Assembly: GCA_021083345.1 (NCBI GenBank)
Contig: JAJGRE010000007.1
Span: 124,001 to 188,000 of the forward strand
Length of the DNA stretch: 64,000 bases
DNA from: Calditrichales bacterium MX18-03
Lineage (GTDB): Bacteria > Bacillota > Clostridia > Lutisporales > Lutisporaceae
Reading direction: 5' to 3'
The notes below the pieces were generated by a model. The model saw only the letters and a list, made by a program, of their open reading frames with translations. It made no database searches and was not told the origin of the DNA. A program made the position numbers and the translations under genes. Of this stretch, positions 8,197 to 16,657 are shown in pieces (position 1 is the first letter of the stretch; the number at the start of each line of letters is the position of its first letter).

Positions 8197-9402
8197 CTAG
8201 TTACTGACTTTGATACTGTTCTGTATGATCCCGATTCTGACCAGCTTTACCTGGACATCGTACTTGACCGGTATACCCGCATATAGCTCCGGCCATTCCT
8301 TCCCGATCTCCCGCCATGTGTCCGGTTCCTTCCGGTAGATGGCATCTCCAAAGCCGAAGATATCCGCCTTGTATTCCTTCTGCGCTTTTTTGACGGCAGC
8401 CTTCATCTCTTTCACGATACTCTGCGCAAATTCCTTTTCGGCCTTTTCGATGACCGCAGGGTCCATCAAATCGTCCATGCAGGAGTTCTCTACAACTCTC
8501 CCCCGGACACGCAGCTTGATCTCCATTGAGACGCCGTCTTCCGTTACCACCGGCCTGACATCGCTCTTGGCAGATGTGGTTTCCATTGCAAGGCTGCCTT
8601 TGCTGTCGCCTAAGTCCACCACAACAGCACCGATTTTTGCCTTATTGACGATCCACAGATAGCCCCGGGTTTCATAGTCGCTGAAAAAGCCCTTCAGTGA
8701 GCATTCATGGAATACGGCACTGCCGGATAGGAAAGACAATTCTTCCCCCTCCCCCCGGCCTTCGTGCTGCGTCGTTCTCTCCCGATAGGTGGAGAAGGTC
8801 CTGCCGCTGGCCTTCTCAATACCGATATGGCCTGCAACACTTCCGGTATCCTGTTCGGTAAAGGTCTTGGCAAAATCCAGCAAAGTCGGAACATAGGCCT
8901 TGGACCATTCATCCATGTTGCTGATCAGGCCCTTCATTTCCGAGTATAAGTTATTTTCAATGTCGGCGGGCGCCTCCATGACATCCTTGGCCGGTCCGGA
9001 GCTGACCAATACATGATTTCTCAACCGGAGCTCCCTGTTGCGGATAAAAAAATCCAATATTTCCGTCAAGCCTGCCCGGGCTGCTTCTTCCCCAATGATG
9101 ACAATATCGTTCTGAACCCAGGTCAGTTTCTTGGATGCATATTTCCTAAGATTCTTCGATGCCTCCATGGGGCTTTTCCCTGTTGCGCTGCCGATCCAGG
9201 TACTGGACTTTTCTCCCTGCTGCATCATGCCGCCAACCGGATAAACAGCCATGACGGTGATCTGGTATTTTCCGTCCTCATTCAGGTCAATACCGGTAAC
9301 CACCACGATCCCCAGTTCTCCCAGTTCGTTATAGCCGTAGCAGCCGCCAAAGCACATCGCTGTACATCCAAGCAAAAGCAGTAATGTGATTGTCTTCTTC
9401 AT
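8197..9402 (-). CDS. gerKC: Spore germination lipoprotein, Ger(x)C / GerKC family
   Basis: A 401-residue C subunit of a germinant receptor. The signal peptide ends in a lipobox (CFGGCYG), giving a lipid-anchored protein on the outer face of the forespore inner membrane. The body carries the usual family patterns (GIDLNEDGKYQITV, SSTWIGSATGKSPMEA, RHH-type loop around NRELRLRNHVLVSSG). The ATG at 9402 is one base after the gerKA stop, so the two are translationally coupled. Upstream in-frame codons are rejected because they would displace the signal peptide. Confidence 0.93.
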   Translation of the reverse strand: MKKTITLLLLLGCTAMCFGGCYGYNELGELGIVVVTGIDLNEDGKYQITVMAVYPVGGMMQQGEKSSTWIGSATGKSPMEASKNLRKYASKKLTWVQNDIVIIGEEAARAGLTEILDFFIRNRELRLRNHVLVSSGPAKDVMEAPADIENNLYSEMKGLISNMDEWSKAYVPTLLDFAKTFTEQDTGSVAGHIGIEKASGRTFSTYRERTTQHEGRGEGEELSFLSGSAVFHECSLKGFFSDYETRGYLWIVNKAKIGAVVVDLGDSKGSLAMETTSAKSDVRPVVTEDGVSMEIKLRVRGRVVENSCMDDLMDPAVIEKAEKEFAQSIVKEMKAAVKKAQKEYKADIFGFGDAIYRKEPDTWREIGKEWPELYAGIPVKYDVQVKLVRIGIIQNSIKVSN

Positions 9403-9403
9403 T

Positions 9404-11059
9404 TCAATCACCCGCCTGCCCGCTGTTTTGTTCCGGATCCGACTGCTCTGCACGGTTTTTCCATATCCTTATATTATCTTGGATATACGTCGGCCTTTTC
9501 TTCAGATATTTCGCCGGCAGCATGATGATGCTGTCCTTCAAGCCCTGGGTATCGGACGGCGTGAAGGGGGATAGATAAGGTACACCGAAGGACCTCAGGG
9601 CTGCCATATGGATCAGTAGAATCAGGATGCCCGTAATGATCCCGAATATCCCCATGGTGGCGGCAAGTAACATGAAGGGGAACCTCAGTACACTGGCCTG
9701 CCGTTTGGTATTCAGCTTGGGTATCATGAAGGATGCCAATCCTGTAATGGATACGACTACCACCATCATGGGGGAAATGAGGCCTGCCTGGACGGATATC
9801 TGTCCGATAACCAAGGCACCAACGATACTCAATGCGTTGCTGATCCTTGCAGGCATCCGGATACCGGACTCCCGGACAATCTCAAAGATGACTTCCATCA
9901 GGACCGCTTCGACAAAAGCCGGGAACGGTACATCCGCCCGGGCATTCAGGATGGATATCAACAGATTCGTGGGGATCATCTCCGGATGATAGGTGGTAAT
10001 GGCAATATAGGCAGAGGGGCCTAGAAGCGAAATGAAAAAGGCAAAATACCGCAGCATCCGGATAAAACCGGTAAAGTAGCCCCTATCATAATAATCCTCC
10101 GCTGCCGTGAAAAGGAAAGAGAAAGTGGTCGGTGCAATCATGACAAAAGGGTTCCCGTCTATCAAGATGGCAAATCGTCCCTCGGATAGCGCTGCCGCAC
10201 AGGAATCAGGCCTTTCCGTAATCTCTGACTGGGGAAAGGGAGAAAGCGGATCATCTTCAACGAAAGAGATCAGTTCACCTACTGCAAGCGCAATGTCGAT
10301 ATCCATTTTTTGCAAGCGTTTCCTCGCTTCATCAACAATACCCGTTTCAATGATCCCTTCAATATAGGCCAAAATGACCTTCGTCTTGCCTTGGCTTCCG
10401 ATCTCAAAGGCTTCCATCTTAAGCGCATGCGTCTTGATCCGCCTCCGGACCAGAGTCAGATTGACACCGATGTCTTCGACAAAAGCCTCCTGCGGTCCCC
10501 GCACAACCGATTCGATCTTGGCTTCCGAAACGCTCCGCGTCTCCATGGCTTTGACATCCACTGCATAGGCAGTGGCATATCCATTCACTAGTAATAAGCA
10601 CTGGGCCTCCAATATGCTTTTCAATGCATCCTTCAGCATAGTGACTTCCTTGTACTGACTGACAGCCAATATTTCATCCTTGACCCACGCCGGGGGCCCG
10701 GCACAGGTTTCCGTCGTTGTCTCCCGGGGTTTCTGATAGGCCATCAGCCGTTCTATGATGTCATGGTTGAGCATTTCCTTGTTGGTCATGCCATCAAAAA
10801 ACACAATGCTGCAAAGACGGCCGTTTGCCATGGAAAAACGGCGGAACTGGATATCGCTGCAGCCTTTGAATGCTGCCTCCAGGGCTTTAAGATTCACATC
10901 CATATCGATAGACAGAGCCCCATCTTCATAGGGCTTGTATCCATCCTGCTGAATTCTGTCCACCCGATCCTGCAGCCGGTTTTTCTGCGGCCTGCTTCCC
11001 AAATTTTTCATATTCTGCAGCTTAACAGGCTGCTTTCCCGTCATCTTGTAACGCTTCAT
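9404..11059 (-). CDS. gerKA: Spore germination protein, GerA/GerKA family
   Basis: The A subunit of a germinant receptor (PF03323), 551 residues. A large soluble N-terminal domain (about 1-300) carries the typical VEGIIETGIVDEARKRL-like stretch and the LIDGNPFVMIAPTTF segment. A membrane domain of about five helices and a polar C-terminal tail follow. It heads a minus-strand run: gerKA, gerKC, 76 aa, 69 aa, 75 aa, CBO0543-like, 33 aa, flavoprotein. The B subunit is not in this run but on the opposite strand at 4103. GGAAG lies about eleven bases before the ATG. Confidence 0.95.
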   Translation of the reverse strand: MKRYKMTGKQPVKLQNMKNLGSRPQKNRLQDRVDRIQQDGYKPYEDGALSIDMDVNLKALEAAFKGCSDIQFRRFSMANGRLCSIVFFDGMTNKEMLNHDIIERLMAYQKPRETTTETCAGPPAWVKDEILAVSQYKEVTMLKDALKSILEAQCLLLVNGYATAYAVDVKAMETRSVSEAKIESVVRGPQEAFVEDIGVNLTLVRRRIKTHALKMEAFEIGSQGKTKVILAYIEGIIETGIVDEARKRLQKMDIDIALAVGELISFVEDDPLSPFPQSEITERPDSCAAALSEGRFAILIDGNPFVMIAPTTFSFLFTAAEDYYDRGYFTGFIRMLRYFAFFISLLGPSAYIAITTYHPEMIPTNLLISILNARADVPFPAFVEAVLMEVIFEIVRESGIRMPARISNALSIVGALVIGQISVQAGLISPMMVVVVSITGLASFMIPKLNTKRQASVLRFPFMLLAATMGIFGIITGILILLIHMAALRSFGVPYLSPFTPSDTQGLKDSIIMLPAKYLKKRPTYIQDNIRIWKNRAEQSDPEQNSGQAGD

Positions 11060-11108
11060 CCCGTCTTATACTTCCTTCGCATGCTGATGCCGTCATTTGC
11101 ATATGCTT

Positions 11109-11138
11109 TAGTTTTTTACCCCGCTTGATTTTTATGCA
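11109..11138 (-). promoter_or_regulatory. Putative sigma-G type promoter of gerKA
   Basis: On the minus strand TGCATA (11138-11133) is followed after 17 bases by AAAACTA (11115-11109), against TGAATA-17-CATACTA for sigma-G. The spacing is right; the -35 differs at one base and the -10 at two. It overlaps the poly-T of the upstream terminator, so the assignment is tentative. Confidence 0.35.
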
Positions 11139-11180
11139 AAAAAAGAAGGCGGAATCCATCTTTCGACAGATTTCGCCTTC
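11138..11180 (-). terminator. Terminator after the acetyltransferase gene
   Basis: On the minus strand GAAGGCGAAAT pairs with ATTCCGCCTTC (one G-T pair), with a 14-base loop and seven T residues after the stem. Confidence 0.8.
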
Positions 11181-11237
11181 TCCAGCCATCTATTTACGCC
11201 TGCAAAACCTATTGCCTATAGCCCATTGCCTGTATCC

Positions 11238-11726
11238 TTACAACAATTTATAAAAAATCAGATCGTCCACATATTCACCGGCTGCCTCGTTATAGTGGTG
11301 CCGGTAAACCGTCCCTGAGACAGTAAAGCCCAGCCGCAGTGCAGTGTTGATGGACGGCAGGTTGTCGCTGTATACATAGATCCTGGCCAGGCTGACGCCG
11401 TCTTTTTTCATATCCTCCAGCCCTGCCAGGACCAGCTCCTTTGCAATGCCTTTGTTGCGGTAGTCAGGATGGGTGGCTGCGGTCAGCAATACGGCATACC
11501 TGGTACCTGGCTCTCCGCCCCGGATGGCACGTAGTATGGACAAGACATTTTCCCCGTCTTCTGCAATATAGAGAAAAATGTGATCATCGGACAGCCATTT
11601 TTTCAGTTCTTCCTTGTGGGACAAATCCACAATAGAGACGCCGGCCTTCTCAAGCTTCAATACCTCCACCAGCTCCCAAACCTTCTCCAGATCGCTCAAG
11701 TGCATCGGTCGATAGACGATATCCAT
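11238..11726 (-). CDS. GNAT family N-acetyltransferase
   Basis: A 162-residue GCN5-related acetyltransferase. The acetyl-CoA binding segment is visible as HPDYRNKGIAKELV (about residues 95-108), and the C-terminal pattern NTALRLGFTVSGTVYRHHY is that of the last strand-helix pair. A full single domain without additions; the substrate cannot be read from the sequence. It is a single-gene unit with its own terminator and GGAGG before the ATG. Confidence 0.9.
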   Translation of the reverse strand: MDIVYRPMHLSDLEKVWELVEVLKLEKAGVSIVDLSHKEELKKWLSDDHIFLYIAEDGENVLSILRAIRGGEPGTRYAVLLTAATHPDYRNKGIAKELVLAGLEDMKKDGVSLARIYVYSDNLPSINTALRLGFTVSGTVYRHHYNEAAGEYVDDLIFYKLL

Positions 11727-11797
11727 TATGTATCCCTCCTAAAAGATGGTCTTACATTATATTTTAACGGATGGAGAGCATCTATTCAAGATAAGGA

Positions 11798-11817
11798 AAA
11801 GCGCCTTTCGGCGCTTT
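11798..11817 (-). terminator. Short terminator hairpin after the DUF4015 gene
   Basis: AAAGCGCC and GGCGCTTT pair around a four-base loop, followed on the minus strand by TTTTCCTTAT. It lies 16 bases after the stop at 11834. Confidence 0.65.
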
Positions 11818-11833
11818 ATAGTGTAGACAAACC

Positions 11834-13336
11834 TTATTTCGGGACGGCTGCTTCGGAGTATCGGTTGCCTGCGTTCCAGAGAAGGAATTCTTTGACTCCG
11901 TTTTCCTCCAAGGCTTTGATCTGTTCCTCGACCTGCTTGTCCGTATATTTGATGTAGCCTTTGACCCAGGGGGCCGTGAAGTCCTGTATCCAGGGCCTGA
12001 TGGCCGCAGGCGTCTCAATATTCTTGTTCCTTGCCACCGAATCCTTGGTGGAGTGATAGATGGTCTCATAGGGGTACGCATCAGGTACACTCAGCCCATA
12101 GGTCCCGTTGGCATAGTGACTGGGATACATCATGGGGCACACATAGTCAACCATGTTGCTGACCGCTTCCCAATACTGTCCCAGGGACATGTCATCCGCT
12201 ACCGAGCCCACCAGACCGTATATGTCTGCGGAGATATACACGCCCAGCGGTGCCAGCTGTTCTCTTGCATACTTCAGATAGTTCTGGATGGTCTCCGGCT
12301 TAGATTCGCCGGTGGTGTTGCGGTAGTCCAGGGACTTGTCCAGCCTGCCGCCGTTTGAAGCGGGAAACCGCACATAGTCGAACTGGATCTCATTGAAGCC
12401 CGCCTCCGCTGCTTCCTTGGAGACAGCCAGGTTGTATTCCCACAGGTTCCGGTCATGAGCGGAAGCCCATACAAGGCCGTCGCTGTTGGTAAAGGGCTTC
12501 CCTGTTTCCCTGTAAATAATGGCCTTATCCGGGTTATGCCTGGTATAGGTGGGATCCTTGAAGGACACAATACGTGCTATGGTGTAGATATTGTTTTCCT
12601 TCAACTTTTTCATCAGGCCGGCAATATCCTTGACCGTGGCTTTCTTGTTGGCATCGGGGCTGTATTTCTCCGCTGCCTTGGTGGGAAACAGCATGTAGCC
12701 GTTGTCATCCTTGACATCAATGACAAAGGTGTTGATGCCGGTCCGTTTGGTCATCTCGATCAGCTCATCCAGACGCCAGTTGGAGGCGGAGTAAATGGTG
12801 ACGTAGATGCCTTTTACTTCCACCCTGGGATTTCCAGGGTACTCATAGGTCTTCTGCTGGGGCGAAAAATCCAGCTTCCTAAGCGCTTCCCCCAGAAGCT
12901 CTGTGCGGTCTCTGACAGTGTGTTCGGCCAGAATCCATCCCGTCTGCTGAGCCTTAACACTTTCATAGCTGACCTTATACCACAGCTTGTCCGCTTCATC
13001 CTTTTTCTCCTCCAGGAGCACGACGCCGGTTCCCTTGATCAGACTGTCCAGCACCTTTGCATCAGGCTTCGCCTCTTCACGGACCTTCAGCTTGCTGGCA
13101 CTGACATACACCGCGTTTTTGGGTTCCTGTACCGCATCTCCGGGTGCTGCCGCTTCTGACGGTTCTTCCGCAGGTGTTGCTGCCGCTTCTGACGGCTCTT
13201 CCGCAGGTGTTGCTGCCGGCTCTGCCCCTGCCTGTGCAGGCGTCACACGGCTGTACACACAGCTGGCTGCAACTACGATTACAACGCATAATAGAATAAT
13301 TGCTACAATTCCTTTTCTTGTCATTCTGCTCGTCAT
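11834..13336 (-). CDS. Secreted or anchored glycoside-hydrolase-like protein (DUF4015) with SH3 domain
   Basis: A 500-residue protein. An N-terminal membrane anchor (about residues 8-27) is followed by an Ala/Pro/Glu-rich linker with a doubled 11-residue unit. Next come an SH3-like domain (about 75-150, ASKLKVREEAKPDAKVL...GWILAEH) and a DUF4015 (PF13200) TIM-barrel domain (about 180-490). Barrel motifs include GIYVTIYSAS, TFVIDVKDDNG, EIQFDYVRFP and DIYGLVG; the acidic residues at strand ends fit a glycosidase. The family is linked to cell-wall polysaccharide but its substrate is unsettled. The ATG at 13336 follows GGAGGTG; the frame to 13444 has no ribosome site. Confidence 0.88.
   Translation of the reverse strand: MTSRMTRKGIVAIILLCVVIVVAASCVYSRVTPAQAGAEPAATPAEEPSEAAATPAEEPSEAAAPGDAVQEPKNAVYVSASKLKVREEAKPDAKVLDSLIKGTGVVLLEEKKDEADKLWYKVSYESVKAQQTGWILAEHTVRDRTELLGEALRKLDFSPQQKTYEYPGNPRVEVKGIYVTIYSASNWRLDELIEMTKRTGINTFVIDVKDDNGYMLFPTKAAEKYSPDANKKATVKDIAGLMKKLKENNIYTIARIVSFKDPTYTRHNPDKAIIYRETGKPFTNSDGLVWASAHDRNLWEYNLAVSKEAAEAGFNEIQFDYVRFPASNGGRLDKSLDYRNTTGESKPETIQNYLKYAREQLAPLGVYISADIYGLVGSVADDMSLGQYWEAVSNMVDYVCPMMYPSHYANGTYGLSVPDAYPYETIYHSTKDSVARNKNIETPAAIRPWIQDFTAPWVKGYIKYTDKQVEEQIKALEENGVKEFLLWNAGNRYSEAAVPK
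13148..13213. repeat. Tandem 33-bp repeat inside the DUF4015 gene
   Basis: Two adjacent 33-bp units differing at one base (13148-13180 and 13181-13213) encode the repeated linker ATPAEEPSEAA. Slippage could change the linker length without a frameshift. Confidence 0.9.
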
Positions 13337-13416
13337 ACGGCACCTCCTTCCAACATTATACCATGAAATTTGACTGAATTTGTTGCATTTTTGTTTCATT
13401 TTAACAGTAAAAAAAA

Positions 13417-13441
13417 GAAATGCAGGCAATTCCTGCATTTC
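13417..13441 (-). terminator. Terminator after the 175-aa membrane protein gene
   Basis: On the minus strand GAAATGCAGG pairs with CCTGCATTTC around a five-base loop, followed by seven T residues (13416-13410). Confidence 0.9.
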
Positions 13442-13455
13442 CACTTTGACCCGGC

Positions 13456-13983
13456 CTAAGCCAGATATTTCTCATTTTTTCGGTTCACTGCTTCAAGTAT
13501 CCTGTCCTTTAGGGCCTCCGCATCTTCAACAAAAGAAACCGGCAGCTTCTTAGCCATATTGAAATTAATGTCCAAGTCCACACACCCGTCATCCTTGGAT
13601 GCTTCCCGGATGATCTCACCAAAGGGCTTCTTCTGCTTGACGCCTCTGACACAGTCCATTCCCTTATGCCGCCTTTTTACAAAAGCATAAACCAGATGCC
13701 TGCCGTCGTCCAGACCGTGAACGGCACAGAAGGCGATGTCCTCGATGCGGACCGTCAGACGGCTGAAAGGCCTTACAACCACAATTTTTTTGTCGTCCAT
13801 GGTGATCTTGAGTATCACACCGCTATAAGCCAGCGGAACAAAAATCAGAATCAGACCCATGAGAAAATAGGTCAGAAATCCCTTGGGGAAAAAGAAAAAA
13901 ATCGTCAGCAGCAAAGCAACCATAATGGCCAGCATCACGGCCGGTCCTTTGATTGCTTCGGGTCTTGCCTTATATTCGGTCAC
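13456..13983 (-). CDS. Membrane protein with PH-like domain
   Basis: A 175-residue protein. Two hydrophobic helices (about residues 15-60, including LLLTIFFFFPKGFLTYFLMGLI split by a short loop) are followed by a strand-rich cytosolic part (LKITMDDKKIVVVRPFSRLTV and onward). That build matches small bacterial proteins with a PH-like fold after two helices; no signature residues confirm it. It starts at GTG with GGAGGAG upstream. A single-gene unit with a strong terminator. Confidence 0.75.
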   Translation of the reverse strand: MTEYKARPEAIKGPAVMLAIMVALLLTIFFFFPKGFLTYFLMGLILIFVPLAYSGVILKITMDDKKIVVVRPFSRLTVRIEDIAFCAVHGLDDGRHLVYAFVKRRHKGMDCVRGVKQKKPFGEIIREASKDDGCVDLDINFNMAKKLPVSFVEDAEALKDRILEAVNRKNEKYLA

Positions 13984-14079
13984 AGCTTCTCCTCCTCAAT
14001 ACCCTTCATTCAATATATCTATTATAAATAAATCTTGTTCAAGAAGCAAATTGATAATTTTTTATTTATTATTTCCTAT

Positions 14080-14123
14080 TTGTGATTTGAATCACGGTGA
14101 TGCCATATAAATATCGTTAGAAT
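14080..14123 (+). promoter_or_regulatory. HcpR/CRP-FNR-type site and -10 element of hcp
   Basis: GTGATTTGAATCAC (14082-14095) is a perfect five-base-arm palindrome in a TTGTGA..TCAC context, close to the HcpR consensus TTGTGA-N6-TCACAA. A -10 like TAGAAT lies at 14118-14123. With a start near 14130 the palindrome centre falls at -41.5, the position from which CRP-type factors activate by contacting RNA polymerase. No separate -35 is seen, in line with activator dependence. Confidence 0.65.
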
Positions 14124-14193
14124 AAAAATGTGCTTGGAAAACAAAAGCAAAACGCCATCGGTAAAATTTAAATAAATAAGAGGAGGAATCGTC

Positions 14194-15483
14194 ATGTTCT
14201 GTAACCAATGTGAACAAACACCCAATGGGGGCTGTACCAAAATAGGGGTATGCGGTAAAAACGAGGATATCACCGCTTTGCAGGATACCATGATCTTTGG
14301 CCTGAAGGGTGTAGCCGCTTATGCCACCCATGCAAGGGAGCTGGGCTTTATTGACCCCGAGGTGGACGGCATCGCCCATGAAGCGCTCTATATGACCCTG
14401 ACCAATTCCAACTTTAACTTAGAAGAACATATTGCCATGGCCCTCAAGGTGGGTACCGCTACCGTCAAGGTCATGGACCTGCTGGACCGTGCCCATACCG
14501 CCAAGCTGGGCGTTCCGCAGCCTGTCACCGTATCCCAGGACAAGGTGGAAGGCCGCTCCATACTGGTAACCGGCCACAACCTTTTTGCTCTGCTGGAGCT
14601 TTTGAAGCAGACAGAAGGCAAGGGCATCAACATATACACCCATTCTGAGATGCTTCCTGCCCACGGTTATCCCGAGCTGAAGAAATACGCTCACCTGAAA
14701 GGCAATGTAGGAAAAGCCTGGTATGACCAGAGAAAGCTCTTTGAAGCTTTCCCGGGCGCCATCCTGGGTACCACCAACTGTCTCATGCCCATCAAGGGAA
14801 GTTATGCCGACAGGTTCTTCACCTACGGCACAGCCGGACTTGAAGGTGCTGCAAAGATTGTAAATGACGACTTCACACCGATTATAGAAAAAGCCCTGTC
14901 CTTACCGGCAGCCAATATCGACTCCGACAAGACCTTGACAACCGGCTTCCATCACAATACCGTGCTGGGCATCGCACCGGAGATCATAGATGCCGTCAAG
15001 GGCGGCAAGATCAGAAGGTTCTTTGTCATCGCAGGCTGCGACGCACCTACAAAAGGCAGGGACTATTACCGGGAGCTGGCACTTTCACTGCCCAAGGACT
15101 GCGTGCTGCTGACAACCTCCTGCGGCAAGTTCCGGTTCAATGACCATGATTTCGGCGTCATTGAGGGAACCGGCATTCCGAGATACATCGACCTGGGTCA
15201 GTGCAACAATTCCGGTTCTGCCGTCAACATCGCCGTTGCGCTGGCAGAAGCCTTCAACTGCACGGTCAACGACCTGCCGCTGTCCATCGTGCTCTCCTGG
15301 TTCGAACAGAAGGCCGTGGCCATCCTTCTGGGCTTGTTCTCACTGGGTGTCAAGGATATCCGCGTAGGTCCTTCCGCACCGGCATGGTTTACCTCCAACG
15401 TTGTGGGCGTACTGCAGCAAGCCTTCAACTTACAGCTCATCGGCGATCCTCAGGAAGACCTGAAGAAGATGCTGGGCGAATAA
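14194..15483 (+). CDS. hcp: Hydroxylamine reductase / hybrid cluster protein, short form
   Basis: Reduces hydroxylamine and, in better-studied homologs, nitric oxide; soluble and cytosolic in anaerobes. The N-terminal iron-sulfur cluster cysteines are C3, C6, C14 and C20 (MFCNQCEQTPNGGC..GVCG). Hybrid-cluster ligand regions are visible as GHNLF, TTNCLMP, AGCDAPTKGRDYY, TTSCGKFRFND and GQCNNSG. At 429 residues it is about 110 shorter than the E. coli type, and the deletion follows the cysteine motif, as in the class found in Thermotoga and methanogens. GAGGAGG precedes the ATG. The upstream HcpR-like site points to induction by nitrosative stress. Confidence 0.95.
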   Translation: MFCNQCEQTPNGGCTKIGVCGKNEDITALQDTMIFGLKGVAAYATHARELGFIDPEVDGIAHEALYMTLTNSNFNLEEHIAMALKVGTATVKVMDLLDRAHTAKLGVPQPVTVSQDKVEGRSILVTGHNLFALLELLKQTEGKGINIYTHSEMLPAHGYPELKKYAHLKGNVGKAWYDQRKLFEAFPGAILGTTNCLMPIKGSYADRFFTYGTAGLEGAAKIVNDDFTPIIEKALSLPAANIDSDKTLTTGFHHNTVLGIAPEIIDAVKGGKIRRFFVIAGCDAPTKGRDYYRELALSLPKDCVLLTTSCGKFRFNDHDFGVIEGTGIPRYIDLGQCNNSGSAVNIAVALAEAFNCTVNDLPLSIVLSWFEQKAVAILLGLFSLGVKDIRVGPSAPAWFTSNVVGVLQQAFNLQLIGDPQEDLKKMLGE

Positions 15484-15503
15484 TCAAACGAATATCAGAA
15501 GAC

Positions 15504-15539
15504 AGATGGGGTGCAATCCGCTTGCACCTCATCTTTTTT
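15504..15539 (+). terminator. Terminator after hcp
   Basis: AGATGGGGTGCAA pairs with TTGCACCTCATCT (one G-T pair) around five bases, followed by six T residues. Confidence 0.9.
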
Positions 15540-15627
15540 CACTCAGTCCAACTCATATTATGACCTGATATGGAAATGATATTTATAACAGCAGGAAACA
15601 ATAAACCGGCAAAGGAAGGATACAACA

Positions 15628-16632
15628 TTGACAACACAGCTTGGGAAACATGAACCGCTGCCGCAGGGCAAACACTTCGACATCACGGGATTTGCAGAAT
15701 TTGAGGCCATAGAATCTGCACTTCACCATGCCATTGCTGACAGTGAGGGCATCGTGCGGGATATGTGCCTGCATATACTCAATGCAGGCGGCAAGAGGAT
15801 TCGGCCGCTGCTTGTCCTTTACAGCGGAAATCTTTTTTCTGACGGGAATAAGGCAGAACTCTTGCAAACAGCTGTTGCAGCAGAATTGATCCACATGGCT
15901 TCCCTGGTGCATGACGACATTATAGATGGTTCTCCCTACCGGAGAAACAAGCCCTCGGTAAACAAGGTGTGGGGAAACCATTTTGCCGTCCTCTGCGGCG
16001 ACTACTTGTTTGCAAAGGCCTTCGGGCTGCTCTCGGATCCAGGGGCTGCAGCCGGCATGAGCTATATGGTGGAAGCGATACAGGGCATGTGTTATGGTGA
16101 AATACTGCAAGCCTCCGACAAATACGTCACCAGTATAAGTCTGGAGGCTTATTACAACAAAATTGCCAAGAAAACAGCTCTTTTCATTGCCCGCTGCTGC
16201 AAAGCCGGCGCTGTGGTTGCAGGAGCAGATGGGGCTCAGACCGATCTGGCCGGCCAATACGGCATGAACCTGGGTTACGCCTTTCAGATAACCGATGATG
16301 TGCTGGACTTCTGTGGAGATGCAGCCGCAATGGGAAAGCCGGCAGGTGAAGACCTGATGCAGGGCATCCTGACGCTGCCTGTCATCCTGCTGCTGCGTCA
16401 CGATGCCTATGGTCCCTGGATCAGGCAGATGATACAGAACAGGGCTTTTTCCGATGAGAACATCCACCGGGTCAAGCTGATCCTGGAGGAAACCGGCAGC
16501 ATAAAAAAATCCTATGAGATAGCTGAGTATCATATGGAAAGAGCAAAGGCAGCCCTCAGGCTGCTGCCGCAGTCCCGGTATACCGACATGCTGTCCGGGT
16601 TGGCAGACATGCTTCAGACCAGGGTAAACTAA
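15628..16632 (+). CDS. Long-chain polyprenyl diphosphate synthase
   Basis: Condenses isopentenyl diphosphate onto an allylic primer to give a trans-polyprenyl diphosphate. 334 residues. It has GGKRIRP (54-60), the first aspartate-rich motif DDIID (96-100) and the second DDVLD (223-227). The residue five before the first motif is Ala91, the small side chain found in synthases making chains longer than C20, so a C30-C40 product is likely. In heterodimeric heptaprenyl synthases a second small subunit is needed; none is seen here. It starts at TTG with GGAAGGA upstream. It converges with the DUF2600 terpene synthase 26 bases away, its probable user. Confidence 0.92.
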   Translation: MTTQLGKHEPLPQGKHFDITGFAEFEAIESALHHAIADSEGIVRDMCLHILNAGGKRIRPLLVLYSGNLFSDGNKAELLQTAVAAELIHMASLVHDDIIDGSPYRRNKPSVNKVWGNHFAVLCGDYLFAKAFGLLSDPGAAAGMSYMVEAIQGMCYGEILQASDKYVTSISLEAYYNKIAKKTALFIARCCKAGAVVAGADGAQTDLAGQYGMNLGYAFQITDDVLDFCGDAAAMGKPAGEDLMQGILTLPVILLLRHDAYGPWIRQMIQNRAFSDENIHRVKLILEETGSIKKSYEIAEYHMERAKAALRLLPQSRYTDMLSGLADMLQTRVN

Positions 16633-16657
16633 AGTCATTCTGACATCAGGAAGAATC

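Noticed and set aside
13148-13213. The doubled 33-bp unit as a minisatellite of mobile origin
   Set aside because: Only two units inside a coding linker with Ala/Pro/Glu composition; ordinary slippage explains it.
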